This document shows positions 22,101-32,100 of a stretch of 64,000 bases of DNA, in pieces; the first letter of the stretch is position 1, and each line of letters starts with the position of its first letter. Under the pieces are notes generated by a model that saw only the letters and a list, made by a program, of their open reading frames with translations, had not been told where the DNA came from and did not search any database. Made by a program: the position numbers and the translations under genes. The stretch comes from Turritopsis dohrnii (Eukaryota; Cnidaria; Hydrozoa; Anthoathecata; Oceaniidae). The stretch spans positions 1 to 64,000 of the forward strand of contig BQMF02000019.1 of NCBI GenBank assembly GCA_027922465.2, written 5' to 3'.

Positions 22101-24683
22101 CGATAAAATTGTGTAAGGGGAGACAAAAAGAAAGGAAAAGTGAGCCAGTGCACTAACGAGACTATGGAGAAAAATTCGGACGGATTGAAGAGAAATTGTA
22201 ATTGATACACCGAGAGAAAATTGAAAATGAAAGTGTAAAACGATAAGCAGACAAAAAAAGGATTAAATACTTTATATTCTAATACATAAAAATGTAGAAA
22301 AGAGAGAAAGACTACGACGACAGGACTCTAGCGCCAGAGCTCTGTAATTTTAAAGAAACTAAACAATCTGAAGCTGATGTAGATCAAAACAATGTAGAAA
22401 CAAAGACAGTGACTTACTAGTCAACTCCACAAACCTTTCCTAAAAAAGAAAACGTTTTTCATCTTTTGTGAATATTCAACGAAAAACTCGAACTTTTAAA
22501 ATGGTTTTACCATCAGAATCTGTTGGATATATTAACCTTCTGGGATCGCCTCGGACAAAAGCTGAAAATTTAACGAAAATAATGATAATAATTGAATTAG
22601 AATTTGTTTGGATCTTTTGACTGGTAAAAGTGTTGTTGTAGTTTGTATCTTAGTGGGCAAAATCTCCAAAAATCACTTCGGTAAAGAGCATTTTTACTGA
22701 ACAAGTGTGTATATTTCCATAGAAATGCACTCGTTCGTAGTGGTTTTTCAGCAAATTTGTCCACCAGATATGGCTGTTGTTATAGTGCAATGAACTGTTC
22801 CGTAGCAGTTGTGATTAGATACAATGTACAGTGCGTTTCAAAAAAGTGGTAATAATGTATAATGTATGCATATACAATACAATACAAACTGCCATTAATG
22901 TAAGAAGAAAAACTGGAATAATAAAAGGAATAATAAAAGGCCACAACGAATATTCTCACAGCTAGCTATACAGAACAGTGTTTCATCGCAAAGGAGACGT
23001 CATATGACGACATGGAAAAATAAAGAGTTACTCTGCAACACTCCTGTGTGTCTTTTGGCGCGTCTTAAAAGTTCTTTTTATCGATCAAAAGTCACAAAAG
23101 TGTCTGTATTTCTGCCGAGTAGAGTCTATGAAGTTAATTCAACGCTAAGACCTCGTAATCAAGTCATCCAGTTATAGATGATGATGCGTTATTTAAAATA
23201 TATTGGTCTTCATATCAAGACTTTCGTGTGTTCTCTGACTAAGATCGTTGGTGAATCACTTATTTGGAATCTGGCTTTAAAACGATACAGTTGCTACGTA
23301 TATGTATACGAAGTCATAGTGTAAATGTGAGGCCCACAGTTTCATAGTATAAAGACAAAGGATCAAATCAATTCTTACAAGCAATCAAAAGTAACTCAAA
23401 GAAAAGAAATCGTTCTTACAGTTACCTCCTCACCCATACCCATGCAGCATGGAATTACTTGTAAACACGAGAAACCTATATACAAGCCCATGCAACATGA
23501 AACTACTTGTAAACACGACAAACAGGTAAAGACATCAGGACTTCTGTTTTCGTGCATGAACTAGCCTCAATTTAGAGAAGCTGGCAACGAGGCTGCAACG
23601 CTTGATTTTCTGAACTGACTAAACATTTTAAACGGCTAATCTACTGAAGTACCATGAATTACGTAACATCTATATATAGTAACTTCTAAAATGCAGAAAT
23701 TGAAAAGCGAGTGACCACCTACAGCGAATTAACTTCCATATGAGTCTACGAGAAATGATAAACGAGGAATATGAACTAGAAAAAGAAATAAAAAGAAAAC
23801 AGTTTTACCTATGACACATACGAAAGCCACACCCAGTAAATATACGGAGAAAACTGCACAGCATATCACATCTGTGCATTTACTAAACAAAGGAACGTAA
23901 ATGTCGAATAATACTGAAATCATCAAATTTTTTTTTTTTTTTTTTTGCAAGAAGAATTTTTACCGATTGTTGTTTGCTTGTTGGAAATCTGGATGGAATT
24001 TCTTCGAGGGACCTGACAAACATAAATACATTTCAGCGCTTAGAAGTTTTCTTATTCCTTTTTTCAAGATCTAAGACTATGTTGACCAATCCTGTCAGTA
24101 ACCATGGTAACCATGCACATCGAAGACTTTTGTATTCAATAACTTGATCAAAAGTTAACAATTTTTAAAAGAGATTACGTCGAAACCCTTTAAGAACTTT
24201 CCTAAGCAACTTCTTAGCAACCGTAACATTTGTCGAAAGAACTTAAGGATTTATATAAGAATTGTCGAGTATAGTCCGGTGGCGGTCTTTGGTCACCCAT
24301 ACAATTAGTATATATGGGTTTTTATTTTATGTTCTCATTCTGTGGTTCCTTGGGACTTTAAAGCCGGTTTTTGCCAAGCTGGCAAAGCTGGGAAAAATTT
24401 TTTATAGGGTTTTGAATTGGGTAGGCCCTATCTGATGGTGCAATCAGTTTTAGCTTAATAAGAACTTCGAAAAGTTTTTGATGAGAAAATGAGAAAATAA
24501 AACAAAAACCCATATATACTAATTGTACGGGTGCAAGAAAAATACCCCATTTCGTCACCAGACTAGTATTGTCATCAACTTCAATACAGCAACGTGTTAA
24601 TTGCAGCTAAGTCTATGATGCCATGTAAGGAACTCACGTATTGTTTTTATGAGTGGAGTCGTTTCTTCGACCTTCACCACCAT
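13184..24683 (-). CDS. SLC44A: choline transporter-like protein (SLC44 family), 25 coding exons
   Basis: Exons in coding order (window coordinates, all minus strand): 24638-24683, 23964-24012, 23809-23882, 22511-22561, 22418-22439, 21849-21957, 21664-21768, 21379-21442, 21198-21307, 20382-20416, 19647-19697, 19358-19419, 17796-17915, 16682-16781, 16520-16612, 15797-16082, 15433-15479, 15104-15198, 14943-14979, 14214-14274, 14000-14073, 13852-13922, 13659-13738, 13477-13561, 13184-13296. All have GT..AG borders and matching phases; they sum to 2040 bp, 679 residues plus TGA. Family landmarks: NNNRKCTDVICC before the first membrane span, RGDPRRLIYPTDSDGKVCG, FRIRIACALIAEAS, EISLAGAFASYYWSTRKP, YHTGSLALGSAIL, VYDMGIDTLFLCYLEDLERN and GSLEKPYFMTKK near the C-terminus. 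The large Cys-rich segment after the first span is extracellular in this family. SLC44 proteins carry choline and related amines across plasma or mitochondrial membranes; the exact substrate here is unknown. The gene converges on the reticulocalbin-like gene, about 340 bp apart. No defect was found. UTRs were not determined. Confidence 0.93.
14317..14890. mobile_element. MITE with GAGTGCGTTTACATGA ends
   Basis: The left end GAGTGCGTTTACATGA is followed by GGCCGTACTGAACTC with small differences, and is mirrored by the right end GAGTTCAGTACGGGCC followed by TCATGTAAACGCACTC (31-bp imperfect terminal repeats). Internally, motifs such as CCGTACTGAAAT and AACCGGTTTGA recur on both strands, giving a multi-hairpin structure. 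It sits in the SLC44 intron between 14274 and 14943. Confidence 0.75.
15499..15610. repeat. short tandem array, about 33-bp unit, 3-4 copies
   Basis: The unit AACAGTAGCTCAACCAATG followed by AAAATAATGATA is repeated with few changes in an SLC44 intron. The open frames here are a by-product of the repeat. Confidence 0.75.
16377..16497 (+). repeat. hairpin miniature element, copy 1 of 3
   Basis: GTTGAAAAATCACTGCGAA is followed by GTGCATTTCTATAGAAAC, ACTATTTCAATAAA and the mirrored ATCGCAGTGATTTTTTGAAG. Related copies lie at 22655-22765 (inverted) and 25553-25660. Confidence 0.65.
17075..17470. repeat. tandem minisatellite-like array, unit about 125 bp
   Basis: The phrase ACTGTCAAATTCGAAATCAG followed by CACCTTTCAATTG recurs near 17080, 17207, 17335 and 17430. 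Each time it is followed by a TTTGTG..AATTTTT segment and by AATTTGG..CAAAT..GGCC. The last unit is shortened. It lies in an SLC44 intron. Confidence 0.7.
18452..19002. mobile_element. non-autonomous DNA transposon with 24-bp perfect terminal inverted repeats and TA target duplication
   Basis: The left end CCTTATCGGCCCTTTTTACG followed by CCGG (18452-18475) is exactly complementary to 18979-19002, and both ends are bordered by TA. Near each end the module AAAAGGGCCGGCGT is repeated two or three times. The interior is AT-rich and carries a small acidic open frame (18614-18772). No transposase is encoded. It sits in an SLC44 intron. The terminal sequence matches the smaller element at 6763-6884. 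Confidence 0.8.
18614..18772 (+). CDS. small acidic open frame inside the TA-flanked element
   Basis: 52 codons beginning MKQTIDVKELFGDNEESDEG and ending with an EKEDEITVID tail before TAA, about one third Asp/Glu. It resembles the acidic linker often seen ahead of or between transposase domains (DNEESDE), so it may be a leftover of the autonomous parent's coding sequence or a captured exon. No function can be named. Confidence 0.35.
   Translation: MKQTIDVKELFGDNEESDEGEVEAEIESVDDEGIRENNKSINEKEDEITVID
20641..20835 (+). pseudogene. retroelement Gag-like N-terminal fragment
   Basis: An ATG-initiated segment MATIDLKCPFPDCLYSTGPH followed by EAVAAAALLNAHTLAHQ, then an Ala/Ser-rich stretch and a KLIRPKVNPNI segment. 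It has the form of the C2H2-type zinc finger plus R-P-K/T segment found at the start of Gag-like proteins of metazoan LTR-type retrotransposons and related ORFs. The similarity stops after PNI, and no protease or polymerase sequence follows. It lies antisense in an SLC44 intron. It could alternatively be a captured zinc-finger exon. Confidence 0.5.
22655..22765 (-). repeat. hairpin miniature element, copy 2 of 3
   Basis: Inverted relative to the copies at 16.4 and 25.6 kb: AGTGGGCAAAATCTCCAAAA is followed by GAGCATTTTTACTG, CATAGAAATGCACTCG and GTAGTGGTTTTTCAGCAAAT. It lies in an SLC44 intron. Confidence 0.65.
24295..24532. mobile_element. MITE with inverted ACCCATACAATTAGTATATA ends
   Basis: The left arm ACCCATACAATTAGTATATA followed by TGGGTTTTTATTTTA (from 24295) is mirrored by the right arm that ends AGTATAATTGTACGGGT-like at 24532. 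Arms are about 45 bp with few mismatches and enclose about 150 bp. It lies in the first SLC44 intron. Confidence 0.65.
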
Positions 24684-25552
24684 CCTTCAGTCGTTGTATG
24701 TCGTTACTTTACTTTTCTGTTTGAACACTAAATTTCAAAGAAGCAGTAACAGGAACTAATTTGTTTTGCTCATGAAGGAAAAAATGAGATTGAGAAGGAA
24801 CAAAAAAAAAAGAGAGTTGCAATGATTGTGGTCAAGATTTTGCTCGTATGGATAGACGAACTTTCAACGTCATGGAAATATTGTAGCTATAAGTTTGTTA
24901 GATGATCGAACCATGAAACAAATTGTCGGTTTTTACATCTTTTCAAAGAACGAGTAAAGAAATTTCAACAAAACTCACGATGTAGTCTCGATTTTGTGAA
25001 CCCTTGATATAATATCGTTACCAAGCCCCTCATTATCATCCTTCTCAAGTGCAGCACTCATAAAGTCCTCTTTACACTACATTGTTATTTCAATAGCTCA
25101 TTGTGTTACTGCAAAATGGGCGATAAAACTTAAATAAGCTATCTAAATCTAGATCCTGTTATCACTTTACCACTTCTGATAATTTTGGATATTTTCGGAA
25201 AGATGAATTTTCACTCATGCCATTCTTTGGAAAATCATCTCGATTATCTGGCTGGTCAATCTATTTTCATAACTGCACTGGGTCAAACTTTAGAAGGATA
25301 TAAATTCACTTTTGTCTTTGCTCAAAATATTCGACGGACCAAACATTCCGGTGATTTCTGAAAATATTCGTCTCACTTTGAGCGTTTTATCAGCCTGATC
25401 ACTTCAAACCACTGATCGCAGCTTTAAAAAGCTCAGATGATAGCCCAAATTTGAAGGATTGAGTCACGCTTAAGGCTCAGACAAGTATCAAAACAACACT
25501 TACGTACGTCATCACTCGATCTCATAGAAAAGGTATAAGCTCCTGTGGGCAA

Positions 25553-25660
25553 ATTTTGTTGAAAAACCACTGCGAAGGAGTGCATTTCTATAGAAATACA
25601 CGCACTATTTCTGTAAAAATGCTCTTCATAGCAATGACATTTTGACGATTATGTCCAATG
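25553..25660 (+). repeat. hairpin miniature element, copy 3 of 3
   Basis: TTTTGTTGAAAAACCACTGC is followed by GTGCATTTCTATAGAAATAC, ACTATTTCTGTAAAAATGC and TAGCAATGACATTTTGACGA, matching the copies at 16.4 and 22.7 kb. It lies between the SLC44 and HSPA12-like genes. Confidence 0.65.
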
Positions 25661-26105
25661 GGAGGTTGGAAAGATGACATTACGCACGTATAATTCGGAT
25701 AATTAAGCATTCCGATTGAGCATGATCGTTTACCAAATCTATTTGGAGGGACGTGAGGAAAGGATGAAACTTCAGTATTCAGTATCAATAATCGATAATC
25801 TTTTTACAACGTACGAGAATTGGTTCATTGAACCTAAAAATATAAAATAAAAACTTTTAAAAATATAAAACTTAGTCCAGAAATCGCTGAGCAAGCAAAA
25901 TAAAAGAATGACCTGGAAGAAAATATGAAAGAGACATATTTCAAACCCACCATTAGCCTGCAAGATAACCGGCCACTAAATTGGAAGATGTTACATTAAA
26001 ACCACCATATGATGAAATATTTACAACAATTGAATAAAAGATAGGGTAAGTATAATACATCACTAGAAGTAAGGCTTGGTATATACAGAAGGAAATTCAT
26101 GAATG

Positions 26106-29100
26106 TCATCTCGTTAGAAAGTCGTATCTAGCATTAACTATTAAACCGCTGGTCAAGTCACGACCGTTCACGTGAAATTCAGTGTTACCAAAGTGCACAT
26201 CTACAGCCACTTTTCTGGTTTTGTTGCCAGATGTGTTAGGCATAGGCACAACTAAAGAACCAACCTTGACCACGCTATCTTGATCGCAGTAAGCTATCCC
26301 TTCGATATCAGAAGCATATAGAACGATATTCATCTCAGTTTGTTTATTATAAACGGGAAAGTAATTCCGACTAATTGTTTGGCCGACGCCGATCTCTTGA
26401 TTAACCGACACTAATTTATCAAAAATCATTCTGCATTTTACCACTCCTTCGTCGTCAACAAATCTCAGTCTAGCCGGATCTTCGTTTTCTTTGAAATCGG
26501 ACACCATTGAAATGCCATATGTTTTTTTGCTGCGACGGCTTGTTATTACATTGGGTTTCCATCCAAATATAACAGCTCCTTTCAAGACAGCCAGTTCAGC
26601 GTCTTCAGGTACAATGACAGGTATGGAGCCAGCTATTGATTTAACCTGTTCAACAAGAATGGGCGAATTCGAAAAACCGCCCACCAAGTTGATGAAGTCA
26701 ATGCCCCTGACTTCGTTCAACTGTAACAAGCCTCTTGTGTGGGCTTTCACGTGCTTGGCTGTGCTCTCGATCATTTCTGTTATGACGCTACGAGGAATTT
26801 GCAATCTCCCCCTACCACGTAACGTTGCACCGCGGCTACTAATGTTATTCCTGAACGCCTCTACTAAGTCCACGCCCATGACTTCTTGATAAACTTCGCG
26901 GACGCAAGGAGAGAGAACAAATGGAACAAAGTCGTTCGTAGATTCGCGATTGATGCTGCGTTTCGTCTGTTCGAAGTCTCGCATCATGCTCACCCAATCA
27001 CACGGAAATTCTTGCTTGATTTTATTCACAACTGTTGTGGAAAACATCTTCGTTAAGTAGTCCTCAAACAGCCGATCGACCTTGGTGCCACCCCAGTCAC
27101 CGCCGGTGGCTTTGTGTAACTCTTTAACCCCACCACCGACTAAGATTTGATGGACGGTAACATCAATGGTACCACCTGCGAGAGAAGGGACATGAAATTT
27201 CAACATGATGGTAATCAAAGTAGAAAAACATCGAGCACTACAGATACTATGGGAAAACGCATAATTGCTCCTTGTTAATCCTGGTCATCAAGTTCGTCAT
27301 TGCTTTTATTGTGTCGACAAATGAAATATGACTGACCATATTGCAATAGTAGACCGACTAATCTCCCTTGCCACAAAACGTCTTAATCAAAATTATAAAA
27401 TCAAAATTATTATAGAATCGGCTTTACTTTGTACTGTAAAACTGCCAATAACTTAGACCCGCAGATAAAATTAGGCAACCACTCGTGCACTCACAGAAGT
27501 ATACTTTTACAATCAAAGCAATGCGGTTACGTAACGTAAGCTTTACACAGGAACCAATCATTGTTTTGATACAAATCAACTCCATCCCTTCCAATTATTC
27601 AAAGGTAATTACGTTAGATACGTTAGGGTACGTTACATGCTTTTTCTTCACCCCTACCATCATGCAACATATCCCTTTCCTTTTAAATAAACAAAAATGT
27701 CCCCAAACCATTTCAATTATTTTGTGAAATTTTCGTTTTTAAGAATTGGTTGCTCAAGTGAGAATGTTTTAAACTGAAACTTTGATCACATCTTTTCGTG
27801 AAAACCGAGACTTATATATGACCAATCGCATAAATTTCAGGTCAGTTCGACTGTCAACTATCATCCTCTACATCCTCTACAGAACTGCTAACCTAATTCA
27901 ATAATATCAAATGACTATCCATTTTGATTATCTAGCTGCTGTCAATATTTATCATATGAATGGACAAATTACGCTTGCATAACAGTCAGTCTTCAGTGTA
28001 TAAAGTTCTTATACCTTAAAGTTCCAGTTTTATGTTAGATCGGAACACCAAGAAAACATAACATCAAGTACCTCCATTATCAAGTACCAAATACTTTGCA
28101 CCTGCCTTTTTAACATTTGCGCTGAGTAATTTTTCATCGGGCAACGATTGGATATGCAAGGATGCACATTCTGGTTCAAGGGCAATTACAAGGCACTCAC
28201 CAGGAATGTTAGCCTAAATATCAAAAACACATAGATAATAATGAAATTGTCTGTTTAAATCGCACACAATTCCGTTACCTTTACGGCAGCTTCTCTCATA
28301 AACTGCTTAGCTGGGTCAGTCCAAATGGCAGGAACAGTCAACACCCATCTAATCTTCTCAACTGAAATTTGATTTCCAGAGTTTCTAATGTTTAGCGTAT
28401 TGATCAGGTGGTCCTTCAGGTACTTGATGGCACTGGCAAATACATCAATTGCTTTCATAGTTTTTCCATTGGCAGCAGTCAAAACTGAATCACGAGTAAT
28501 AACCTAAACAGCAACCAATCATTAATCAATTAGAACTGTTAAACAGGTAAACTTTGAATATGATGGGAAATGTGAGTTAAGAAGGTGTGTCACAACATAT
28601 TGTTAATAGCAAAATCTCAAATATGATTACCCGCTTTACTATGAATGAAATAATGGTTAGGACAAAATGAGAACTTTGGACTATCGAGAGACTTAAAAAT
28701 AGGACTAGTATTGATTAACAAGTTTTTCTCCACAAATTATATAAGGATAACAAATCTACATGTCTAACTGAATCTCTTCCCAAAAAAGATCATCAGCTTG
28801 TTCTTCATTATTATCATCGTCTTCATCATCAGTTTCCACAAAACCCGTTATCACATGCAGTTACCATGACGACTTAATTAGTAATGAATCTGTTAAAGAT
28901 CTATATTAGCGAAGTGTTATTTCCTTTTAACCACTCTTGGAATGTATTTTCAGAATATCCAGGGCTGCATATTCATAATCTTTGAAATAAGAGCATACCA
29001 TAAGTACATACCAACATCTTGAGCACATATCAAATTGTGTAAAACTGTTGTTATACACAGGTTGTAAGCCAATATTTCTGGTTTATTGTTTGTATATCCT

Positions 29101-32100
29101 GTTTGATTTAAACATTTCCCATTTTGAAGTGTAGAATTAACCCTAGCTTGTGCTATAATTTTGATTCTCCAAAAAAAGCTTGCCTGGACAAATTTTGTTG
29201 TATTGCAATCAATCACTACCTCTTATGTAAGATGTCCCATTTCTTTTCACAAACAGACAGGATAGCAAATGGTGTATAACCTCTCCATTGCTGAGGTAAA
29301 AAGGAGAGAGACGTATGGGGGATAATTGAATATGTTAATCCCAAACACAAAAGATAATTAGCCTTTATTCAATATTAGATGAAGTTAGCATAATGACTAG
29401 TATATAAACTTATCTTTGCCTGTGGTTTCAATAGTTCAAATTTTACGTCAATCATTTTATGCATGAGTTAAGGATTAATTTTATGTATTGACTTTTATGT
29501 TAAGTCATTCATTTGGGTATTGAAAGTTATTTTTTAAATTTCTTTTGATAATACAGACATGTTTCTACAAAGGAAATTGCTAATTTGCTCTGCAATTTCC
29601 TCCTCACCGTGTAATCTATGTTACAAAACCAAATAACATAGCTCCATACCTGAAAACAACCCCTGGAAAACCTACTCTCACACAAAACATTAGTTGGAGA
29701 AACCTGAAAATACAAAGTTTAAGTTTAGCTACGGTTTCATGAAACCAAATCGATACTAAAGACATAAAATCATTAACAGGGGTAATACAGGATTTGAATT
29801 TGGGTGGCGCTAGTGACATGTGCGTGTCGCTTGCAAGACGTACTATGGCAGGTATCTGGGGGGTCTGGGTGGTGGGCGCTGAAAATTTTAGATTTGGGGC
29901 CCTATATTGGCCTAGAATCGTTATGTTCGTATCATCAGCATTCAGTATTCTAATAATGATGTAATGCGCGCAGACTGTCTGTTGTGTATTTTTAGCTCTT
30001 ATTGTGTATTCTTAAATAGAGCTTGTCTCGAGAGACTTCTTTTGTTACGCATCTGGTCTCCGCGTTCCGATCATGTGTGTTAAGAGAGAAACGATAATTT
30101 CATTCATGCATATAATAAGAGAAACTTTCATATCCATGATTCATTGAATAAACAAAAGTTCAAACATGAAGAAATAAGATTGAATTTGGGTGCCGAGTTT
30201 CGACGCCCAACAGCGTATTGCGTTATGGTTTTTAACCTGTATTACCCCCTGATTAAAAGTAACCGATCCTGATAAATTTCAGTATCTACCACCCTAACAG
30301 TAGCCTGAATTAATTCTGAAGTAGTGATACACAAAGTAGTTTCCATACAGATCAACAACCATCACTTGAAGGAGAACAGCTGTTCAGGTAATTAAAGCTG
30401 GTAAAACAGAAATTGTCATCTATGGAACTCAACCATCAAGTAATCTCAGTTTGTCAATAACTAATGTTGGAATCGCCAAATCCTAACTCTGTCAGAAGAA
30501 GAGTTTGTTTACAAGTAAAATCAGAAGCACTTAAAACTGTATACAAATCAATGATTGATCCAATAATGTTATCCTGTGCACCAATCCCTGCTGGCATCCT
30601 TGCATTTCATACCGGAGGGAAAACAATTGAGAAAAAAGCTTTTCAAAATTATTGATAAAGGCTAATGAATAAAATCAAACAAAATCGAAGAACAAAAATT
30701 TATATTTCCATTTCGAATATTTATATATATCTTCAGACCTCCCAGAGCAAAATCAAGTAATTTTTTTATGAATTTAGGACAATTTTAGATAGTATTTTTG
30801 GACATTTTAGGGCAAAATTTAAGAAAATTTAGGACAAAGACTAAAACGTTAGGACAACTTTAGGACAATTCCCAAATTATGGACCTGTTACAGTAAACAT
30901 ATCTTTATTTAAGCATATCATTAAATTAAACCATCAAAAGAAAATCAAGATTAGATATATATAATAACGAAGAACAACATAAAGTTTCCCTTGGCTTCGA
31001 CTTTTAATGAGTGTAAATAAGCATAAACAACAAAGCTAGTTCTTTAGCTTCCTGTTCATTATCAATCCATGTAGTCTTGTTTTGTTCAATGTAAAGTCTA
31101 CTAGATAACTCAATGGTATAATCAAAAGTGATACAAAAGAAACTCATTAACTTCAACTGTTAAAAATACTGGAGTAATATAGTTAACTCAAAAGCTAAAT
31201 GAAAACAAAAACTCTCAAAAACTATTGACACTTGAAACGAGATCTATTCAAGTTCTTTTTTCCGAAACAGATTTCAAAACTAAATTTCTCATATCTTCTA
31301 GTAACAGATCTTTCAAATAAGGATACATTCCAAACAGAGAATAGTGTATTCTGTTTTACAAATTCGCAATTTCTGAATCCGGAAACATCTTCATTAGTTG
31401 AAGAGAATAAAAAGTTAGACTCAACACATTTTAAAGCCGGAACAATCTCTGTTTTCCTGGTTAATTCAACTCTAGTCAATGTTATTTATGGACATTTTAA
31501 TTTGAATGCATTGTCACTGTCCTGTCTCAAGTGGTATTTTCTCTTTCCCTCCTTCTCACTGGTACAATGCAGCTTGCTACTTGTAAGACTCCTGATTTGT
31601 GATATACCACTTCTATTAACTGAGAAGACCTTTTGGCATTTTCCGTATTCCACTGAAAAAATATCTCCTTTACAAGGTTGTATTCAGTCAAAAATCAGAA
31701 TGATAGTAGATAATTCAATGAAAGCCGAAACAAAATATACTCAAAATATATAATGTATTTTCAATCTCAATATCTCAATAACTACACTCAAAAACAGGAA
31801 TTGTTTTTTTTTTCATTTGAACTTTATCCTAAATTTTATGACATTTAGGACAATATACCAAAAGTTAGGACAATTTAGGACAAAATTACTAAAATTTATA
31901 ATTTTAGGACATTTTAGGATTTTAGGACACTCTGGGAGGTCTGTATCTTATATATAATAGTGAGTGTGTGTCACACTTTTATTTTGGAGAGTGATAAATT
32001 TTGTTGAATTTTACGGTCAAAATCTTCTTAATCATGGTCATATTTTTCGTTAGGTCATGCGTTTTTTTACGATTATTATATAGTAGCAAGTGCTGTGACG

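Noticed and set aside
26491..26889. 132-codon plus-strand frame
   Set aside because: Antisense shadow of the large HSPA12-like exon.
31232..31753. 173-codon frame inside the 30734-31943 element
   Set aside because: No transposase motif or catalytic residues, and composition like the surrounding AT-rich filler.
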